Both the position numbers and the translations under genes were made by a program. From positions 65,926,697-65,990,696 of the forward strand of contig CM040421.1 in the NCBI GenBank assembly GCA_022702705.1: a stretch of DNA of 64,000 nucleotides, written 5' to 3'. Each line of letters starts with the position of its first letter. The stretch's first letter is position 1. This DNA comes from Papilionanthe hookeriana x Papilionanthe teres (taxonomy: Eukaryota; Streptophyta; Magnoliopsida; Asparagales; Orchidaceae). This document shows positions 23,961 through 34,890 of this stretch, in pieces. A model generated the notes under the pieces. That model was given only the letters and a program-made list of their open reading frames with translations, ran no database searches and was not told the origin of the DNA.

Positions 23961-25000
23961 GTTAATTAAGTTTAATATGTCTTTAAGAAAGCTTAATTAA
24001 AGGTTTGGTTTTGGTTAATTAGGTTTAATATGTCTTTAAACCCGATTAAAAATTTAATTTTTGTATTTAAACCTAATTTAAGTAAGGTTTAATTAATTAA
24101 GCTTAAATTTGTCTTTAAACTTAATTAAAAGAGTTTAGTTTTGGTTAATTAAATTTTAATGTGTCTTTAAACTTAATTAAGATTTGATTTTTATATTAGC
24201 TCTAATTTAAGTAAGGTTTAATGGGTTAATTAAGTTTATTATGTCTTTAAACTTAATTAAAAAGTTTAATTTTGATTAATTAAGTTTAATATGTTTTTAA
24301 ACTTAATTAGATTTAATTTTTATATTAAACCTAATTTAAGTAAAGGTTTAATGGGTTAATTAAGTTTATTATGTCTTTAAACATAATTAAAAAGTTTAAT
24401 TTTGATTAATTAAATTTAATATGTCTTTAAACTTAATTAAGATTTGATTTTTATATTGAAACCTAATTTAAGTGGGTTTAATGGGTTAATTAAGTTTATT
24501 ATGTCTTTAAACTTAATTAAAAAGTTTAATTTTGATTAATTAAGTTTAATATGTCTTTAAACTTAATTGAGATTTGAGATTTTATATTAAACCTAATTTA
24601 AGTAAGGTTTAATGGGTTAATTAAGTTTATTATGTTTTTAAAGCAATTAAGAAGTTTAATTTGATTAATTAAGTTTAATATGTCTTTAAGTAATTAAGAT
24701 TTGATTTTTATATTAAACCTAATTTAAGTAAGGTTTAATGGGTTAATTAAGTTTATTATGTCTTTAAACTTAATTAGTTTAATTTTGATTAATTAAGAGT
24801 TTAATATGCCTTTAAACTTAATTAAGATTTGATTTTTATATTAAACCTAATTTAAGTAAAGTTTAATGGGTTAATTAAGTTTATTATGTCTTTAAACTTA
24901 ATTAAAAAATTTAATTTTGATTAATTAAGTTTAATATGTCTTTAAACTTAATTAAGATTTAATTTTATATTAAACCTAATTTAAGTAAGGTTTAATGGGT
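23961..25000. repeat. 130-bp tandem array, about seven copies
   Basis: The phrase gggttaattaagtttat recurs at 24,223, 24,353, 24,483, 24,614, 24,740 and 24,868 (126-131 bases apart). Each unit has two similar halves (tgtctttaaacttaattaa twice), so it is a dimer of the 80-90 bp monomer. Confidence 0.92.
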
Positions 25001-25661
25001 TTAAATGTTATTTTAAATTTAGTTAAGTCCAATTTTGTCATTTTAGACTTAAGTGAAGTTTCTCATTGATCTTATCATAGACTAGAACCATTTTCAAGCT
25101 TTTGATTGTTGATGAAAATGAGTGAAATTTATAAAGAAAGGGTTATTTTAGGATTAAAATTATTTAATTAATAAGGAATTTTAACCCTAAATTTCAAAAT
25201 ACCATTCAAAATGATTTCTATGACTTAGAAATAGTTTTCTTAGGGTTATTGTACGTACCTTTATCATTTCTAGCCATTTGCATTTTATTTTCTTTAATTT
25301 TCAATTTTTATAATTATTATTTGAAATAATTATAAAGAAACTTTATAATTAAAGAAAAATGTCCTAGCATGTTTTACGTGTCCTTAGAAAAATCATGGAA
25401 GGTCCTTTAAGAACCTAAGGATAAATGCCTCCGAGTTTCATAATTTTTTTGGATTTATAAATAATTTTTAATAATTAAAATACTCAGAGAGTATTTAATT
25501 AATTAAAATTAAATACTGAGAATAAAATTATGATTTTTGAGATCTCATAATTTTTCTCCTCTTCAAGAGCTTTCCAAAGGTATTTTTTATTTTTACTTTT
25601 ATGACCTGCGGATCAAAGATATGAATATTTGAAGTTTTAAGGATTTAATGGATTTTTTTTT

Positions 25662-25812
25662 AAACCGCGCCGCCAAACTCACCGCCGTTCGACGCGTGTC
25701 CTCGTACGCGTCGAATGGGTGGGAGGAGTGTCGGTGTGCGGCGCGGAACGCGAATACCGCGGGCGCGAGATCAGCGCCGTCCGTTCCAAAACACGGGAAC
25801 GGACGGGCGGGG
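25662..25812. other. CpG-rich block in LTR 2
   Basis: Dense CpG (cgcgccgcc, cgacgcgtg, gtgcggcgcgg) amid AT-rich DNA, about 0.5-0.7 kb downstream of the TATA box on the minus strand. The flank tatgaatatttgaagtttta on its left matches the flank of the LTR 1 block (tatgaatttttgaagttta). The two overlapping ORFs across it are mirror frames and are not called as genes. Confidence 0.65.
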
Positions 25813-26326
25813 ATAATTATTTGGTTTAATTCGAAAAATCCCGAACCGTTAAACTTGGTGATGTATCTCACTCATTCTTGATGAAATTGAGTGATTTTTT
25901 TTTTAAATGATCATGCGGATGAGAAGTATCTATCCATACGGTGATGATACATACCGGGGCTAGTATAACACATGATATTTCGAAAATACGATTTATTTTG
26001 TAAAGAAATATTCCATACCTTTGCCACAATAAAATCAAGCTAGATCAGATCTTATGGTTGCCTTCTAGGACTCCAATGGAAGGTTATTGCTGCATTAATT
26101 TAGAATCAGTCGGACTTAGGGAGGAATTTTGAAGAAGTACCTAATTTGGGGTTGTTTTTGAAATTTGGTCAAATTGGCTCAAATAGGCTCAAACTATGGC
26201 TTAGATTTGATCCTAAGATTCTTTGAGACTCTTAGGAAGACATTTTATGTTGGGAGCAGGTGGATTTGGGCAGCCTATAGTTCTCCCTAAATTTTTCTTC
26301 TTTTTGCTAGATTCGACCATGGGGTT

Positions 26327-26336
26327 CTATTTATAG
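26327..26336 (-). promoter_or_regulatory. TATA box of LTR 2
   Basis: The minus strand reads CTATAAATAG, an ideal plant TATA box, about 1.4 kb from the LTR start. It predicts a transcript that starts near 26,300 and runs leftwards through the arrays. Confidence 0.65.
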
Positions 26337-27748
26337 CGAAAGGGGAGGTTATGGCTTAGCTTAGGATGTTCTAGGGGAGTAGTTACCTCCTCTATTAGTC
26401 CATTGGATGATCAATTCGGCTGAGGATATGCATTGATGCTTCTCCCTAAGTTTTCCATGATGAATCTCATTGCTTTGGCTCTCGCCCCATTGGCTCATGC
26501 AAGAGGTGTTTGTGAGGTATCCTTGCACCTCACAATGAGCTTACACATCATCGATTAGGCTTGGCAAATGGTGACACACAAACTCATCCCTCATCATTGC
26601 TTCTAGCATGGTAAGGGGGGTTTCATGCATGGTTTTCAGATTTGGGTGGCTTGGGAGGTGGAAGATGAGGGCCTCGTGTTAGTAGGCCACCTCATGGATA
26701 AATGAAGCTTACGGTGAAGGAGAAAGTGACACCTCACCCCATGCATCATGATGGGTATTAACCCATGGCTAAGTGGTCTTAATGTATGGGGCTTAATTAT
26801 GTGTTAATTAAGCACGTAAGATGAAGTTTAGCCTAATTAATTATGAGAAGGTTATATGTCATTTCATTTCTTTTTTAATTTCCATTAAAATTGTTAGAAA
26901 ATATTTTATTAATCAATTTATTAATTGAAAATAATTTCAAATTAATTAATTGATTAATTTTATCATTTTTTTGGAAATGTTTATACAGTTTTTAATTTAA
27001 GGAGGTCGTGCGGCCTCGTGGAGCTTCGACTCTCTAGGGCTTTGCTCAGGCTCGCGGACGGGGAGAAGCTCGGGTGTGGGAGCAGCAACCCAAAGGTAGA
27101 GGCTCGGGCGAGGGCTTCACGTGTGCGTGAGTTTAGGTATTTAGGAGTTTTAATTAAAAAGAAATCATATTTTATTAATTTATTTTATTAAACATGCCGA
27201 ATTTCGTGTCGTTTTCTCGCGCTCGGAATTATAGCAAATTATATGTCTCTCCCTGACAAATTCGACGTCCTGAACGCATCAGCGCAGTCCGTTTCGCGAT
27301 CCGATGTGGTTCGGGCAACTTCGTCGTCGGTCGAGAAAAAACGCGTCAAATTTGGTCCTGTTTTAAATTCGAGCTTGCTGTTGATCGTCTTGACATTCTG
27401 ACTTTGATTCTGGTCCGTTGCGGAGAACTTGAAGACATCGTGACCGTAAACCGAGAAATTTGTGCATCCAGTGGTGCAAAACGTGCGCGAGACTGTTCTA
27501 ATGTCCAGTGGTCTTATGGGGACTCAATTTCAATTCCTGACGTCAATTTCAACCTGCTATAAGCTAGAGGTACGAAATCTCGTGCGGAACTTAAAAAGAG
27601 TAACGAAGTGGCCTCAGACACTCTAAAACGAGGTGTATCCCACTGCTAGGAATCTAAGAACATCGGGAAGCTCCTAAAGGCTAGAACCACTAAAGTACAG
27701 GAGAAAAACTAAACCTCGACAAAGCGAGGTCGACGGGGATAAAAATGT

Positions 27749-28458
27749 AACAAACATTTTTTTGCAATTTATTTATCAAATATATTGAGATTGGAAATAG
27801 GCTAACCACGTTTTTTAACGAGGACGGTTAACAAAATATTGAAAAATGGTTCGAAGAGTTGACGGGACGGGATTACGACAGACGAAAATTCAAGAATAAA
27901 TGGGATCAATTGAAGAAGCAATGTAATATATGGAAGTATCTGAAACGTGGATTCACAGGGTTGGCTTGGGATCCCCGTACCATTGATGCTCCAGATGAAT
28001 GGTAGACCGAGAAAATAGAGGTAATAAGCAACCTGTCATCTCATTTGTTATCATATATCACATTTCTTTTATTATCATAGATCTTTTATTATCATATATC
28101 TTTAATATCATTGACACAGACATTGTCGGCAGCTAAAAAATATAGGCATTGCGGAGTTGAGCCTGAATTCAAAGAGAAAATAAATAAAATATTTGAGGGG
28201 GTCGTAGCGATTGGCAAGCATGCATTCAACCCTAGTGAGTTGGGTTTTGCTGGCATTGCAGATGACTTGGCACCTAAACAGGTAACAGCTGAGGAAGAAG
28301 TGCACAACATTAATCAAAAGGAGATGAAGGAATCCAACCCCTTATCAAAAAGGCCTAGACTTGCTAGGAGGAAGAAAGATAATGACACTATCATGAACAC
28401 CTCGATAGATAAACTGATTCATGCCTTTCTTTGCTCCGCCACCCGCTGCTCCACCTAA
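27749..28458 (+). pseudogene. Myb/SANT-like ORF of a PIF/Harbinger transposon, truncated by LTR 2
   Basis: Harbinger transposons carry a second gene with a Myb/SANT-like DNA-binding domain that helps the transposase. Exon 1 (27,749-28,020) encodes FCNLFIKYIEIGNRLTTFFN, then after a stop WFEELTGRDYDRRKFKNKWD and LKRGFTGLAWDP. A second stop (TAG) replaces the second Trp of the usual DEWW. A GTAATA donor at 28,021 and a CACAG acceptor at 28,119 restore phase, and exon 2 continues TLSAAKKYRHCGVEPEF to 28,458. The N-terminal end is missing because LTR 2 joins directly in the coding frame. Confidence 0.78.
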
Positions 28459-28851
28459 CAACTCCATCACATAATGTATTGTTGCTTTGGATGCTTTGCC
28501 AGAAGCAGTGACTGATATGTGATTTTATGCGAAATGTGTTAAAAAACTAGAGGTTCATACACGTAGGCAAATGTTTATGGCGCTATGGCCAAAAATGCGC
28601 GTTGAATATTTATGTGTTTTGGTTGATGAATGATTCTTATGACTTTCTTTTTCATTGTTGTTGTTAATTGAAGGCTGAGATTTTTATAACTCTAGATGTA
28701 AATAGTTATTATTTAAATTTAGATCTCGAACCTTTAAATTGTTTCCCATAATAATGAGTTATTTATAATTACTATACTTTGGAGTCCATGTTATTTTTAT
28801 CACTTCTTTTTTGCTACATTTTATTCTATCATAATATATATTTTTAGTAGG

Positions 28852-29607
28852 ATGGATCAGCAACAAGAGCGTCGTAGAAAAATGACATTGGCTGCAGCTA
28901 TTGTCATATTGTTGTTGGAGTACTATCGCTCAACAACTGATCGAATACCGCATATGACGTCCTCGTTTATTGAGGATAAATGGGTCGAGAGAGATGCTTG
29001 TTGGACATCCGATAAGGTTCAACAACATTTCCGAATGACTCAACCAATTTTTTTGGATCTCCTTCACGAGTTATGTGTTAGCCACAGACTCTAGGGTTCG
29101 TCTAGACCAACAACTAGGGAGGTGTTGGACATAACTTTATATCTTCTTTCTCAGAATCAATCAGTTAGAGGAGCTATGGAGCGATTCCAGCATTTCTCGG
29201 AAATGATTAGTCGATACTTTTCGAAGGTCTACAATGCACTTGTTAGGCTAGCGTAAAAAAATATTAAGCCGGACGATCCATCGTTTGCTACTAACTTAAG
29301 AAAAAATTGCCAGACAATCCCCATTACATGCCATATTTCGAGGTATGTTTTATCGGTTTGTGATCTTATCTTAAGAATGTAATCGAGTTTCAACATTCAC
29401 TAAATAGAACTGCATTGGGGCAATTGACAGTACGCACGTTGATGCTCAAATACCCAGCCACGAAAAGGTCGTGTGCATTGGTCGGAGTGGACAAACTATA
29501 TAAAACGTCATGGCAGTATGTGACTTCGACACGTGCTTCATATTTGCGATGGCGGGATCGGGGCCGAGTGTGAAGAAAATTATCGTAGGAATACTTCGTC
29601 TAGTCAG
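28852..29607 (+). pseudogene. PIF/Harbinger transposase (DDE type), decayed
   Basis: The frame starts MDQQQERRRKMTLAAAIVIL and continues past a stop at 29,092 with TTREVLDITLYLLSQNQSVR and RFQHFSEMISRYFSKVYNAL, the N-terminal helical part of Harbinger transposases. After a probable intron, from about 29,409, it reads NCIGAIDSTHVDAQIP and, after a TAA in place of Gln, NVMAVCDFDTCFIFAMAGS. These carry the first catalytic Asp (G.ID.THV) and the conserved CDFD block. The C-terminal third with the last acidic residue is not found. Stops fit C-to-T decay. It is the partner of the Myb-like ORF upstream. Confidence 0.82.
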
Positions 29608-30589
29608 GTGAAATAATATTCTTCTAACAAAGAAAATAATATTCTGTAGGTTTTCATATAATTTCTCGTTTGACACGGATACATTTAATATATAATATGA
29701 ATGAATACCTTTATTGAATGTATGAATGCAAGCTGATTTTTTCTACGATAATGTTATATTATTATGCTATATTCATGCTATTACTATGCTTATGATATTA
29801 ATTGTTGCAGATATTCTATTGTTTTGCTTCATACATGCAATATAGGAAATGTCTATAATAATTGCACGTTTGTGTGGGTCTGTTTGAACTTTGGTTCTCG
29901 AGGAGACAACGTCGTGCTTGTGACTTGAAGCAAAGGAGGAAGAAGAAAGGCGGTATTGTTTCCGGCCCTACCTTGCAAATGTTCGAGAAGTCGAGGTTCG
30001 AAGGAGCGAAGCCGAAAGTGCGAGATAGAAGGAAGAGCCGTCATCGAGCAACAAGCGTGACTACGTGGGGAAGTCAAGACCAAGCTTTGTTCGTGGTCTC
30101 GTGCACGGAAGGAAGAAATAGGGAGTGGCTCGTGTGCGTTAACCTAACCGAACAAGAAAGAAGAAGAAAAGCATCAAGCAGAGGAATGAAGAGAGAAAAT
30201 GCCAACATGCATATGAGAAGCAAAACCAAGCATTTAACATGACAAGTTAGGGTTTAATGATATTTAAATTTTTAATTATGTTAAATGAATTTCATTTAAA
30301 GATTTAATATGGATTTTGTTTTGTTAATCAAAATTGTAAAAGCAGAAAGGAAGAATTGATAACAATAAATGCATGGATAAAGAAGATCATATAGGAATTG
30401 TTCACTTTGCAATAAAGAGAATTCAGGTAAATTTCAATTATACATCTAATTTATATTGAATAAATATTTAATTCTAAGATAATGCTAATATTAAATTATG
30501 TCAATTTAGGTTGGGAAGACTAGCAAGAAATACTGTGTTTGTTTATGCGCCTAAGGGAGAAATGCAGACGAATCAGTAGATTCGGGGAA
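29608..30589. other. Noncoding or unrecognised sequence
   Basis: AT-rich DNA around a basic 126-codon open frame at 29,862-30,242 (plus strand, rich in Arg and Lys: QRRKKKGG, RDRRKSRHR). I recognise no domain and see no promoter or splice context, so I do not call a gene. It may be the internal tail of the Harbinger element or another repeat. Confidence 0.35.
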
Positions 30590-32515
30590 TTGATTAAGGT
30601 ACAACTTTAATTAAGAGTTGCTTTACTTTTTAACGCATAACGGTCAAATTTGAGAGTAAGATAAATTATAATTCCTTAACTAAATCGTTAATTTATGTCA
30701 AATTAGGATATAAAATTAGTGTGATAATTTAATTAAGGTGATTGATATTCTAGTATAAAAGAGATTTCAAAACTTAAAAGCAAACAAAAATCATGTGAAA
30801 GTTATGTGAGTATTTATGATTTAAATTGTAGCATTATTTATTTCTCCTAAGTTTGATTTGCTTTATGACATGCTTAGATAGATTGTCCTGGCTTTTCGAT
30901 TCATTTTGATCATATCGAGTGTATGACGGCGATATTTGCATGTTATTTAAATGCATGGTTTAGGTTATTGAATGATATGAAAAGAAAATAAGAATGAGAT
31001 TTACTTATTTTGCTTCTTGCATGTGCATCTTAATTATGATGGAGCACTCCTTTATTATACTAGCAGGAGAATGCTAAGGTACCCGTGCATGTAAATTAAA
31101 AATGATTTTGATATTGAAATATCTTAAATGGTACAATTTTTAGACAGTCTTTCCTGTGATGGTTGTATATAGATTAAAAAAGATATTGATATGTAAATGA
31201 TGTCCATTTATAGTACTAGCGAGAGAATTCTAAGGTACTCGTGCACGTAAATGAGAAAAGATATTAATATTGAAGTACGCTTAAATGGTGCGATTTTTAG
31301 ACGATGCTTCCTGTGATGATTCATATAGATTAAAAATGATCTTGATATGTAAACGATATAGCAAAACACATAGTGAATGTTTAAAATCGCTTTGATTGAT
31401 CATGTTAGATAATACAAACTACCAAATGCTCTTATGTTTTTATACAGTTTAATTTGCATGCATATTGTCTCATTTTTCATTGAATTACTAAAGTTCATGA
31501 GTATGAATATTCCTAGCTTTGTTTAGCTTAGTGTTGCATTTCTTATTTTTCATTGATTAAGGTACAACTTTAATTAAGAGTTGCTTTACTTTTTAATGCA
31601 TAACGGTCAGAATTTGAGAGTAAGATAAATTATAATTCCTTAACTAAATCTTTAATTTATGTCGAATTAGGATATAAAATTAGTGTGATAATTTAATTTA
31701 TTAATACTTTATAACTGGTGATTGATATTCTAGTATAAAAGAGATTTCAAAACTTAAAAGAAAACAAAAATCATCTGAAAGCTATGTGAGTATTTATAAT
31801 TTAAATTGTAGCATTATTTATTTCTCCTAAGTTTGATTTGCTTTATGACATGCTTAGATGGATTGTCCTGGCTCTTCAATTCATTTTGATCATAGCGAGT
31901 GTATGACGCTAATGTTTGCATGTTATTTAAATGCATGGTTTAGGTTATTGAATGATATGAAAAGAAAATAAGAATGAGATTTACTATTTTGCTTCCTTGC
32001 ATGTGCATCTTAATTATGATGGTGCACTCCTTTATGAATACTTAGCGGAGGAATGCTTAAGGTACCGTGCATGTAAATTAAAAATGATTTTGATATTGAA
32101 ATATCTTAAATGGTACGATTTTTAGACAGTGCTTCATATGATGGTTGTATATAGATTAAAAAAGATATTGATATGTAGATGATGTCCATTTATAGTACTT
32201 AGCGAGGAATTCAAGGTACTGTGCACGTAAATGAGAAAGATATTAATATTGAAGTACTTAAATGGTGTAAATTTTAGACGATGCTCCTGTGACGGTTCTA
32301 TATAGATTAAAAATGATCTTGATATTTAAACAATATAGCAAAACCCATAGTGAATGTTTAAAATCACTTTGATTGATCATGTTAGATAATACAAACTACC
32401 AAATGCTCTTATGTTTTTATACAGTTTAATTTGCATGCATATTGTCTCATTTTTCATTGAATTACTAAAGTTCATGAGTATGAATATTCCTAGCTTTGTT
32501 TAGCTTAGTGTTGTT
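30590..32515. repeat. Tandem duplication, unit about 963 bp
   Basis: The sequence from attgattaaggtacaacttt at 30,589 is repeated from 31,552 with an offset of 963 bases, to about 32,515. Copies are very similar (small indels, one 20-base insertion at 31,700). Each unit holds two diverged copies of a roughly 150-bp segment (gtgcatgtaaattaaaaatg / gtgcacgtaaatgagaaa). No coding capacity is seen. Confidence 0.88.
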
Positions 32516-33610
32516 TTATGTAATTTTTTAGGTTTAACTACTTTACTAAAAGATAAGCGATAGACGAGAAAATTTTTATAGACAACGGAGACAATTAGAA
32601 ATGAGGTAAAATTTAGTTGTATTGCTTTAATTAATTTATAGTTGCTCTTTTATTGGTTAAATATTTATATAAAACTAATATGGAAAATTTTTAATAACTA
32701 CCGTCCGACATTTTATTTCTACCTTGGTTATTTCCAAGCATCGGCCGGGTTGTGACAGGAACACGACAAAACAGTTCATTTCTATGTCAGATATGATTTG
32801 TCTAACTCTCTTGTTTGGAAATCATCAGATTGTGATCACTCATTTTTGAGTTTGCTTATTGATGGCTTGGACCATAATGTATATGCTTAGCTGCATTTTT
32901 TTTAATATTTTTACTTAATAATGCAAAATGCACACTTTCAAGAAAGCCACTATAAAAAGGTGCACTTACCATTCAAAAGTTTTAAAAAAAAACTATCGTT
33001 GGTAGGAAGGATCTATTTACAAAAGAAAAGGAGCTATGGAAATGAAAAAATAGAGATGCCATTGGGGTTATGCCCTACATCATTAAATGCTTGTGGAAAA
33101 TATATATAAAACACCATTATAAATTTCCAGTCAAGTCAAAATGTAATATTATCTAATATATGGAAAGGCTACAGAAATTGAGATTATTTAATGAAATAAT
33201 GCGACATTCCTAGATTAACGTAATATTAGGCATATCTAGTAAAAAATGGTTAACAATGATCATACAAATTCTTTCTTGGTTTTCTAGAAGTAGAAACAAT
33301 TTTTTTGGCAACAGAGATCTACTTTTTTTTTTCTTTTGATGAAATGTCTCACTAAATTTAAAGTTACATGGTATTGAAGTCTCAACAAAAAAACAAAAAT
33401 GGCGTTAATGCCAAGAGGCATTCGATTTGTTTCATTATTATTTTCTTGATTTGATTTTTCCGATACTGAACAATTTTGAGGCAAAGTTTTAATACGTTTC
33501 ATTCTTATAATACCTCGACTTCTATATACTTTCTCAGCATTTGTTTTTCTCCGGTACTTTTGTTTAAAAGAGCATTTTTTGCTTAACATTTCCTTATTTT
33601 GATTTTGGAG
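32516..33610. other. AT-rich intron sequence
   Basis: Sequence before the first recognised AAE16-like exon. The segment at 32,740 (cggccgggttgtgacagg) resembles LTR-type sequence, but nothing else supports an element. Confidence 0.4.
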
Positions 33611-33748
33611 GTCCTTGGAACCGTTGGGCATCCACTTAACTTTACAGAAATCATGATCATAGATTTGAAAACTGGTAGATCTCTTCCAGATGGTTCTAAA
33701 GGCATGGTCAAAGTAAGAGGGCCACAGATCATGAAGGCATACTATAAG
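33611..33748 (+). CDS. AAE16: AAE16-like exon a
   Basis: This is a 46-codon exon in phase 0 with acceptor TTTTGGAG before it and donor GTGAAT after it. It encodes the stretch starting VLGTVGHPLN and ending IMKAYYK, the end of the large adenylation domain just before the GD.G motif. It is the first recognisable exon of the gene in the window. Confidence 0.88.
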
Positions 33749-34844
33749 GTGAATTGTATTTTAATGCAAGTTAGTAGTTTTGTATTTATTGCGAATCCAA
33801 TTCATGTGCATTGATTCTTAATTTTTGTTTCCTAGTTTATTTCAAGTGCAAAAACATGCCATAATGTTAGGTTCAATATGAATGTGTTATGATCTTTAGA
33901 TTTTTTATTATTTTTATTTTTTTTGATAGTCTGTTAGGTCAAATTTGTTTCTGCATGGTATCCTACTCAATACCTTGAATTCTACTCAGCACCTATGGAG
34001 TTTAGAATTACTATCACAATGTGAATTACTAATTAGTCTTCATTTCACTTCTGCTCACACGTTTCTACTTTGTGCCTACTTTTTCTCTATTTATGGGGGA
34101 ACTACTTGTGACACCGTTCTAGGGCCCATAGTAGCAGGTGTCAAATAATACAAGAAAGGGGTTGATAAGTTGTAAGATGGGTAAGGAAAGCAGGAGGAAT
34201 GATTTTGGCTGAAATACGGTAGGAACGACGACTAGACAATGAGTTGGAAGGAGTAAACAACAATTTTCTTGTCACATTCAATCTCGGCGCTTGAAATAAA
34301 CCAAGGCTGGATCGGAAGGTTAGATGGTGGAATTAAATTTTTTATTATTCTATTTCTATGAATAATAGTTTAATAGTTAAATATTCATGCAAGAGTCACT
34401 AAAAAAAAAGAATTTAATTAGAAAGTAAAGATTTTACACTCTAGTTGTTGTTCTCGCATTACGTATATATTACAATAAAAGATTTTACAATAACTAGTGT
34501 AAAATCTTTACTTTCTAATTAAATTCTTTTTTTAGTGACTCTTGCATGAATATTTAACTATTAAACTATTATTCATAGAAATAGAATAATAAAAAATTTA
34601 ATTCCACCGTCTAACCTTCCGATCCGACCTTGGTTTATTTCATGTATCTCTAGGAACGGAGAGCAAGAGCGACACGTTCTCGTTCGTAGACATAGACTGT
34701 TTTGTAATTTTTTTGTTATGACCTTAAGACTTCATTTTGCTTAGTGATTGTATAGTATGGGTTGGGCTTCGGGTTTCGGGCCATCCATAAGCTCATGTAT
34801 CTGTTTTATCTTAATGAAATTGGCCCTTGAGGCACTTTAAAAAA

Positions 34845-34890
<46 letters not shown>

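Larger units (their letters stand above)
13448..27752 (-). mobile_element. LTR 2: giant LTR with tandem arrays (about 14.3 kb, about 10.4 kb without the U3 pair)
   Basis: On the minus strand the LTR starts TGTTACA at 27,752, interrupting a transposon exon, and ends just before the primer site at 13,441. Reading from its start: U3 (27,752-26,337), a canonical TATA box, a CpG-rich block, AT-rich DNA, tandem arrays of three types (about 25,000-23,121), a tail-to-tail pair of U3 fragments, the three array types again (about 19,140-14,990), a 65-bp repeat and the LTR end. The near-end word tagttaattacatcttaa is shared with LTR 1. LTRs of Ogre elements are known to be several kb; this would be exceptional. 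I infer it is one LTR from the two ends; a chimera of several insertions is possible. Confidence 0.6.

Noticed and set aside
25599..25881. Mirror ORFs of 90 and 77 codons
   Set aside because: Shadow frames over the CpG-rich block of LTR 2; no family recognised and no conservation with the LTR 1 block at protein level.
29862..30242. Arg/Lys-rich 126-codon ORF as a gene
   Set aside because: No known domain, no splice or promoter context; reported only as unexplained sequence.
1..33610. Upstream exons of the AAE16-like gene
   Set aside because: I looked for the YGLTE-type and neighbouring conserved segments before 33,611 and found none; they are probably left of the window.
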